A stretch of 35,966 bases of DNA from JAWOLE01 sp035263845 (GTDB lineage Bacteria; Acidobacteriota; Thermoanaerobaculia; UBA5066; Gp7-AA6): positions 1 through 35,966 of the forward strand of contig DATFQY010000147.1 in the NCBI GenBank assembly GCA_035263845.1, in the 5' to 3' direction. How positions within the stretch are numbered: the first letter of the stretch is position 1; the number at the start of each line of letters is the position of its first letter. The notes under the pieces were generated by a model. The model saw only the letters and a program-made list of their open reading frames with translations, was not told the origin of the DNA and searched no databases. The translations under genes and the position numbers were made by a program. Shown here one piece after another: positions 31,827-35,966 of the stretch.

Positions 31827-32689
31827 TCCAAAGCCTTCTCCATCCACCGATCGTAGAGGCGGTCTCCGAGAGGCACGGCGGCCAGAGCGAGGAGGGTCCC
31901 CGCGATCACGTCCACGACGTAGTGGTAGCGGCAGTAGACCGTCGAAGCGATCAGGAGGAGGGCGACCGGGAGGAACCAGGGGAAGGTGTCCCGGGCACGC
32001 TGGAACGAGACGACCAGGACCACGACGGCGATCATCGTGTGGCCCGATGGGAAGACGTCGAACTTGGTGTGCTCGAGCTCGTCCAGCGTCACCGAGACGG
32101 TCCGCGAGATGGCCGTCGTCGCGAGCGGATGCTCGTGCTGGTCGGCGAGGGAGGCCCGCGGGCCCAGCGCCGGAACCAGGAAGTAGCCGGTGTAGGAGAG
32201 GAGGTAAGCGACGGTCAGCGTGAAGATGTAGCGCTTGGCCGCCGCCGTGTTCCTCGCCCACAGGATCGCCCCGAGAGCGATCGCGATGAAGTAGTACGAG
32301 AGATACGCAATGAAGAAGAGGTCCGTCAGGAACGGGGAGAGGTAGCGCTCGAGCCACACCGTCGGATCGCCTCCGAAGAGCGCGCGGTCCGCGACGATCA
32401 GGAGCGAGTCCCGCGAGTGGGGGTTGGCGGCCACGATCAGCGGGCCGAGGCTCTCGTAGAGAAGGGGAACGAAGGCGATCGGGTAGAAGTTCAGAACTAC
32501 TCTCACCACCGACGGGAGCTTCTCCTCACGCCTCGACGCGAACGCGATGACAACGAGGGCGGCCGCCATCTCCACGTATCGGGCAAGGATCGCTCCGCGC
32601 TCGGCGACTCGCGCGCCGAGAAAGAGAGTCAGGAGGGTCAGCACCGCGAGCGTCCCGAAGTTGAGGGCTTCCAGAGGGCGCAGACGCAT
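31823..32689 (-). CDS. PAP2-superfamily membrane enzyme, possibly inositolphosphotransferase/Aur1-like
   Basis: 288 residues with about six membrane segments. The acid-phosphatase-like motifs are present in the C-terminal half, FPSGHTMIAV (SGH) and YCRYHYVVDVIAG (R-x4-H-x3-D-like). The first motif, K-x6-R-P, is not obvious. The spacing and the text VPALGPRASLAD are closer to the Aur1/Ipt1 (PAP2_3) branch than to small undecaprenyl-diphosphatases. Known activities of the group are lipid phosphate hydrolysis or head-group transfer to ceramide. Its location beside the SPT genes makes a sphingolipid head-group role attractive but unproven. TATAAC lies 11 nt before its ATG (32706-32701) with no Shine-Dalgarno. 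Confidence 0.82.
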   Translation of the reverse strand: MRLRPLEALNFGTLAVLTLLTLFLGARVAERGAILARYVEMAAALVVIAFASRREEKLPSVVRVVLNFYPIAFVPLLYESLGPLIVAANPHSRDSLLIVADRALFGGDPTVWLERYLSPFLTDLFFIAYLSYYFIAIALGAILWARNTAAAKRYIFTLTVAYLLSYTGYFLVPALGPRASLADQHEHPLATTAISRTVSVTLDELEHTKFDVFPSGHTMIAVVVLVVSFQRARDTFPWFLPVALLLIASTVYCRYHYVVDVIAGTLLALAAVPLGDRLYDRWMEKALD

Positions 32690-32700
32690 CGTGACGCGCA

Positions 32701-32748
32701 GTTATAACGCGAGTGCGCCGGCCCGCGCCGAGCGGGGCGCGATAGAAT
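32701..32748. promoter_or_regulatory. Divergent -10 elements for the PAP2 and NfeD genes
   Basis: Minus strand: TATAAC at 32706-32701, 11 nt before the PAP2 ATG (32689). Plus strand: TAGAAT at 32743-32748, 10 nt before ATG 32759 (4 nt before an in-frame GTG at 32753). Neither gene has a Shine-Dalgarno. The text atagaattcggg is shared word for word with the region before the epimerase gene at 28366. Confidence 0.5.
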
Positions 32749-32758
32749 TCGGGTGTTC

Positions 32759-34084
32759 ATGAGACTCCGGCGAGCGCTCCAGCTCCCAGCGATTGCCGCG
32801 GCGCTCTTGCTCGGACCGGCCGGTGCCGGAAAGGCGGGCGCGGACGCCGCCCGGCCCCTCGTCGTCGAGGGCCGCATCGATACGGCGATCCATCCGGCCG
32901 CCGCGAACTACCTGGCCAAGCTCATCCGCGGCGCCGAGAAGGACGGCGCGGCGGTCGTCATCGTCGGGATCTCGACGCCCGGCGGGCTCCTGACCTCCAC
33001 CCGCGAGATGGCGACGGCGATCCTCCAGTCGAAAGTTCCGGTCGTCACCTACGTCTCGCCCTCGGGCTCGTCGGCGGCCTCGGCGGGCTTCTTCCTGCTG
33101 ATGGCGGGAGACGTCGCGGCGATGGCGCCGGGCACCAACACGGGCGCCGCTCACCCCGTGGCGGGAGAGGGGCAGGAGCTGCCGAAGACGCTCAACGAAA
33201 AGGCCGAGCAGGACTCCCGCGCCTTCATCCGAAGCCTCGCCCACGAGCGCGGCCGCGACGCCGACAGGGCGGAATCCGCCGTGACGTCGAGCAAGTCCTT
33301 CACGGAGACGGAGGCGAAGGAAGGCAAGCTCGTGGAGATCATCGCCCGCGACGTGCCGGACCTCGTCGGACAGCTCGATGGGCGGACGGTCCGCCGGGTC
33401 GGGGAGAAGGAGACGGTCCTCCACTTGAAGAACTATCGCCTCGAAACCCGCGAGATGAACGGCCTGGAGAAGGCGCTGGGCGTCGTCTCCCACCCGAACG
33501 TGGCCTACATCCTGTTCCTGCTCGGACTGGTCGGGCTCTACTTCGAGATGTCGAGCCCCGGCGCGGTCCTGCCGGGGATCGTCGGCGGCATTGCGCTGCT
33601 GCTGGCGCTCTACGCCTTCTCGGTCCTCCCGGTGAACTTCGCGGGCATCGCGCTGATCCTCTTCGCGGTGCTGCTCTTCGTACTCGAGATCAAGGCCGCA
33701 ACCCATGGCCTCCTCGCGGCCGGGGGCGCCATCTCCCTCCTCGTCGGCTCGCTGCTGCTCTTTTCCGGCAGGGGAGAGACGGGTTACCGCGTGGACCTGG
33801 GGATCGTGCTCCCGGCGGTCTTGATGACGCTGGCGGTCCTCGGATTCCTGACCTTTCGGACGATCTCGCTGCGGCGCGCTCCTGTCCGCACGGGCTCGGT
33901 CAGCCTCGTCGGGAGGAACGCGAAGGTCGTCCGTGCTTCGGCTGAGAGCGACGAGCCCGGGACCGTGCTCTTGGACGGCGAGTACTGGGACGCCTACGGA
34001 GCGCCGGGCGCTCCCGCTGGCGAGAACGTCCGGGTCGTCGGCGTCGAAGGCTTGAAGCTCCGGGTCGAACGGAGGGTTTCATGA
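32759..34084 (+). CDS. NfeD-family membrane serine protease (ClpP-like plus NfeD domain)
   Basis: About 441 residues (GTG 32753 would add two). The signal peptide is followed by a ClpP/crotonase-fold protease domain. The catalytic Ser region is YVSPSGSSAASAGFFLLMAG, followed by PGTNTGAAHP, and the Lys of the Ser-Lys dyad is probably in NEKAEQDSRAF. Then come four to five membrane segments and a C-terminal OB-fold NfeD domain (VSLVGRNAKVVRASAE, LDGEYWDAYG, VRVVGVEGLKLRVERR). The family is thought to cut stomatin-like partners. The next gene is a slipin joined by an ATGA overlap, the classic NfeD-stomatin pair. Confidence 0.93.
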   Translation: MRLRRALQLPAIAAALLLGPAGAGKAGADAARPLVVEGRIDTAIHPAAANYLAKLIRGAEKDGAAVVIVGISTPGGLLTSTREMATAILQSKVPVVTYVSPSGSSAASAGFFLLMAGDVAAMAPGTNTGAAHPVAGEGQELPKTLNEKAEQDSRAFIRSLAHERGRDADRAESAVTSSKSFTETEAKEGKLVEIIARDVPDLVGQLDGRTVRRVGEKETVLHLKNYRLETREMNGLEKALGVVSHPNVAYILFLLGLVGLYFEMSSPGAVLPGIVGGIALLLALYAFSVLPVNFAGIALILFAVLLFVLEIKAATHGLLAAGGAISLLVGSLLLFSGRGETGYRVDLGIVLPAVLMTLAVLGFLTFRTISLRRAPVRTGSVSLVGRNAKVVRASAESDEPGTVLLDGEYWDAYGAPGAPAGENVRVVGVEGLKLRVERRVS

Positions 34085-34848
34085 ACCAGGCTCTGACTCT
34101 TCCCGGGTGTGCGTTCGCGGCTTTCATCCTGCTGCTCTTCGTCTTCAAGTGGATCAACATCCTCAAGGAGTACGAGCGCGCCGTGACGTTCTGGCTGGGA
34201 CGCCTCTCGACGAAGCCCAAGGGGCCGGGCCTGGTCCTGATCTTCTGGCCGGTCGAGACCATGGTTCGCATCTCGCTCCGGACGATCGTCCACGACGTGC
34301 CCGCGCAGGACATCATCACGAAGGACAACGTCTCGGTGAAGGTCAACGCGGTCGTGTACTTCCGCGTCGTCGAGCCGGACAAGGCCGTCGTTCAGGTGGA
34401 GAACTACCTCTATGCCACCTCGCAGCTGGCCCAGACCACTCTCCGGAGCGTGCTGGGACAGGCGACGCTGGATGAGCTCCTCTCCGAGCGCGAGAAGTTG
34501 AACGTCTCGCTCCAGAGGGTCATCGACGAGCACACGCAGCCGTGGGGAATCAAGGTCTCGCTCGTGGAGGTCAAGCAGGTGGACCTCCCCATCGAGATGC
34601 AGCGCGCCATGGCGAAGCAGGCCGAGGCGGAGCGAGAGAAGCGCGCCAAGATCATCCACGCGGAAGGGGAGTTCCAGGCGGCGGCCCAGCTCTCGCAGGC
34701 GGCCGAGGTCATCGGCCGGGAGCCCGCGACGCTGCAGCTGCGGTACCTCCAGACGCTGACCGAGCTCGCCAGCGAGAAGAACTCGACGATCGTCTTCCCC
34801 CTCCCAATCGAGCTGATGCGGGCTTTCCTTCCCGGGGACAAGAAGTAA
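34081..34848 (+). CDS. Slipin/stomatin-like SPFH-domain membrane protein
   Basis: 255 residues. One N-terminal membrane segment (LPGCAFAAFILLLFVFKWIN) is followed by the SPFH (band 7) domain: EYERAVTFWLGRLSTKPKGP, then DVPAQDIITKDNVSVKVNAV and LRSVLGQATLDELLSEREKL. An Ala/Glu-rich coiled coil (EMQRAMAKQAEAEREKRAKI) and a short C-terminal segment follow. It forms oligomeric membrane microdomains and is the partner or substrate of the NfeD protease upstream, with which it overlaps by four bases. The partner relationship is known for the family, not tested here. Confidence 0.94.
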   Translation: MNQALTLPGCAFAAFILLLFVFKWINILKEYERAVTFWLGRLSTKPKGPGLVLIFWPVETMVRISLRTIVHDVPAQDIITKDNVSVKVNAVVYFRVVEPDKAVVQVENYLYATSQLAQTTLRSVLGQATLDELLSEREKLNVSLQRVIDEHTQPWGIKVSLVEVKQVDLPIEMQRAMAKQAEAEREKRAKIIHAEGEFQAAAQLSQAAEVIGREPATLQLRYLQTLTELASEKNSTIVFPLPIELMRAFLPGDKK

Positions 34849-34851
34849 CGC

Positions 34852-35505
34852 GTGCCCGTGCCCCGCACCCATTACCAGGTCACGTTCACGGCCCGGCAGG
34901 GGGTCCTGTTCTTCGCCGTTTGCCTCGCGGCCCTGGCGGGGGCGTACTTCCTCGGAGTCGCGACGGGATACTCGGGGCGGCCCGCCGGGCAGGAGAGCGA
35001 TCGGGCGGGAGCGGCAAGCCCCTCTCCGACGGCCGTCGTCGAGCAGGTCGCCGAGAAGCCCGTCAAACGAGCGGAACCGACTCCGAAGCCCGCACCGACT
35101 GCGGCGGCCACCCCGGCGGAGGCGAAGGCCTCGCCGCCGGCGATCGCGGCGCGCGAGCCCACCAACGCCGGCGGGATCCAGTTCTTCGAGGATCAAGAAA
35201 AGCCCGAGGAGACTCCGGCTCCGGGCGCCCCTCCGAAGAAGGCCGTAACCGCGGCTCCCGCGGCCGGGGGCTACTGGGTCCAGGTGCTGTCCACGACTTC
35301 GGAGCCCGAGGCGAACAAGCGCCGCATGGCGCTCGCTTCGAAGGGATACCGCGCCGCGGTCTCGCCGGTCCACGGCGCGAAGGGCCCGGCGCTCTACCGC
35401 GTCCGCATCGGCCCGTACGGGTCGCGCGAGGAGGCGTCGAAGGCTTCGGAGGCCCTCGTCCGAAAGGAGAAGGTCCGGACATGGATCGTCTCGCCGGGCG
35501 AGTAG
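34852..35505 (+). CDS. SPOR-domain membrane protein
   Basis: 217 residues. A short cytosolic N-terminus leads to one membrane segment (GVLFFAVCLAALAGAYFLGV), then a disordered Ala/Pro/Glu-rich linker of about 90 residues. The C-terminal SPOR domain (about 138-214) begins GGYWVQVLSTTSEPEANKRR and includes YRVRIGPYGSREEASKASEA. SPOR domains bind peptidoglycan stripped of stem peptides, often at the division site. The start is GTG 34852 (GTG 34858 is possible), 3 nt after the slipin stop. Its end overlaps the lipA start by 25 nt. Confidence 0.88.
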   Translation: MPVPRTHYQVTFTARQGVLFFAVCLAALAGAYFLGVATGYSGRPAGQESDRAGAASPSPTAVVEQVAEKPVKRAEPTPKPAPTAAATPAEAKASPPAIAAREPTNAGGIQFFEDQEKPEETPAPGAPPKKAVTAAPAAGGYWVQVLSTTSEPEANKRRMALASKGYRAAVSPVHGAKGPALYRVRIGPYGSREEASKASEALVRKEKVRTWIVSPGE

Positions 35506-35966
35506 AAGCCCTTCCGGTCCGCGCGCCGGCGTGGATCCGGGAGAAGCGGCTGCGGCTGTCCGAGCTCCACGAGGTCAAGCGTGTGATGCGGTCGGGCTCC
35601 CTCCACACCGTCTGCGAGGAGGCCCGATGCCCCAACCGAGGAGAGTGCTTCTCGCGGGGGACCGCGACGTTTCTCCTGATGGGGGACGTCTGCACGCGTG
35701 CGTGCGGGTTCTGCGACATCGCCAACGGCAGGCCGCTCCCGCTCGACCCGGCCGAGCCCCTGCGTGTCGCGCAAGCCGTCCGGACGATGGGGCCCCGGTT
35801 CGCCGTCGTCACCTCCGTGGACCGCGACGACCTGCCCGACGGGGGAGCCGCCCAGTTCGCGGCCACGATCCGCGCCCTCCGAGCCCTCTCTCCTGCGCCA
35901 GGGATCGAGGTGCTCACGCCGGACTTCCGCGGCCGGCTCGGATCGGTCCGGACTGTCGTCGAGGCC
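35481..35966 (+). CDS. lipA: Lipoyl synthase LipA, 3' truncated by the window edge
   Basis: Radical-SAM enzyme inserting two sulfurs into octanoyl-carrier proteins. 162 codons are seen and the frame is still open at the edge. The start is ATG 35481, inside the SPOR gene in another frame, with GGAG 11 nt upstream. The auxiliary-cluster cysteines appear as C-E-E-A-R-C-P-N-R-G-E-C, and the radical-SAM motif is DVCTRACGFCDI (C-x3-C-x2-C). The text TSVDRDDLPDGGAAQFAATI is typical of LipA. The usual length is about 290-320 residues, so roughly half is missing. Confidence 0.95.
   Translation, partial: MDRLAGRVEALPVRAPAWIREKRLRLSELHEVKRVMRSGSLHTVCEEARCPNRGECFSRGTATFLLMGDVCTRACGFCDIANGRPLPLDPAEPLRVAQAVRTMGPRFAVVTSVDRDDLPDGGAAQFAATIRALRALSPAPGIEVLTPDFRGRLGSVRTVVEA

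Noticed and set aside
1..35966. Mobile element, prophage or genomic island
   Set aside because: No integrase, transposase, phage structural gene or att-like direct repeat is seen, and base and codon use look even across the window.

Overview
This window reads as chromosomal DNA from a high-GC Gram-negative bacterium. Third codon positions are mostly G or C. It carries a lipid II flippase, a LolB-like lipoprotein, a SPOR protein and both late phosphatidylethanolamine enzymes, so it has an inner membrane, peptidoglycan and probably an outer membrane. The gene order and repeat types remind me of Acidobacteriota or deltaproteobacterial-type genomes. That placement is an inference from style, not from a marker-gene search. 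I see no prophage, transposase, CRISPR array or plasmid function.

Layout: 1-3264 holds a left-truncated NtrY-like histidine kinase and a coupled predicted lipoprotein. 3300-6150 (minus) is a five-gene run, tsaB, rimI, ydcH-like, psd, pssA (tRNA t6A, ribosomal acetylation, phosphatidylethanolamine). 6178-12460 holds mutS, a GH3 NagZ-like gene, ssb (minus), murJ and dtd. 12468-16271 (minus) is an unusual cluster in which two paralogous MshEN-domain proteins flank an HU gene, followed by a site-2-type protease. 16469-21464 holds a TPR protein, LolB-like lipoprotein, ispE, spoVG, an opposite-strand tRNA-Gln(TTG) and prs. 21540-25126 is the rplY, pth, rpsF, rpsR, DUF2232, rplI block. 25206-28321 (minus) holds an M1-type metallopeptidase and a membrane protein. 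28379-32689 holds an SDR epimerase, serine palmitoyltransferase, GNAT-like acyltransferase and a convergent PAP2-type membrane enzyme. 32759-35966 holds an NfeD-type protease, a slipin, a SPOR protein and the 5' part of lipA.

The strongest candidate system is 28379-32689. The serine palmitoyltransferase is convincing. Its neighbours match the reported bacterial ceramide route, in which serine and an acyl thioester give 3-ketosphinganine, a GNAT-like enzyme N-acylates it, and an epimerase-like reductase makes dihydroceramide. The PAP2-type protein could add or trim a head group.

Other recurring signals cut across genes. Several transcription-unit heads have a TANNNT hexamer only 6-11 nt before the start codon and no Shine-Dalgarno, which suggests leaderless mRNAs. 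Two genes (pth and psd) appear to start at CTG. Degenerate period-7 (once period-8) tandem repeats occur between and inside genes. A structured repeat before the NagZ-like gene supplies its start codon.
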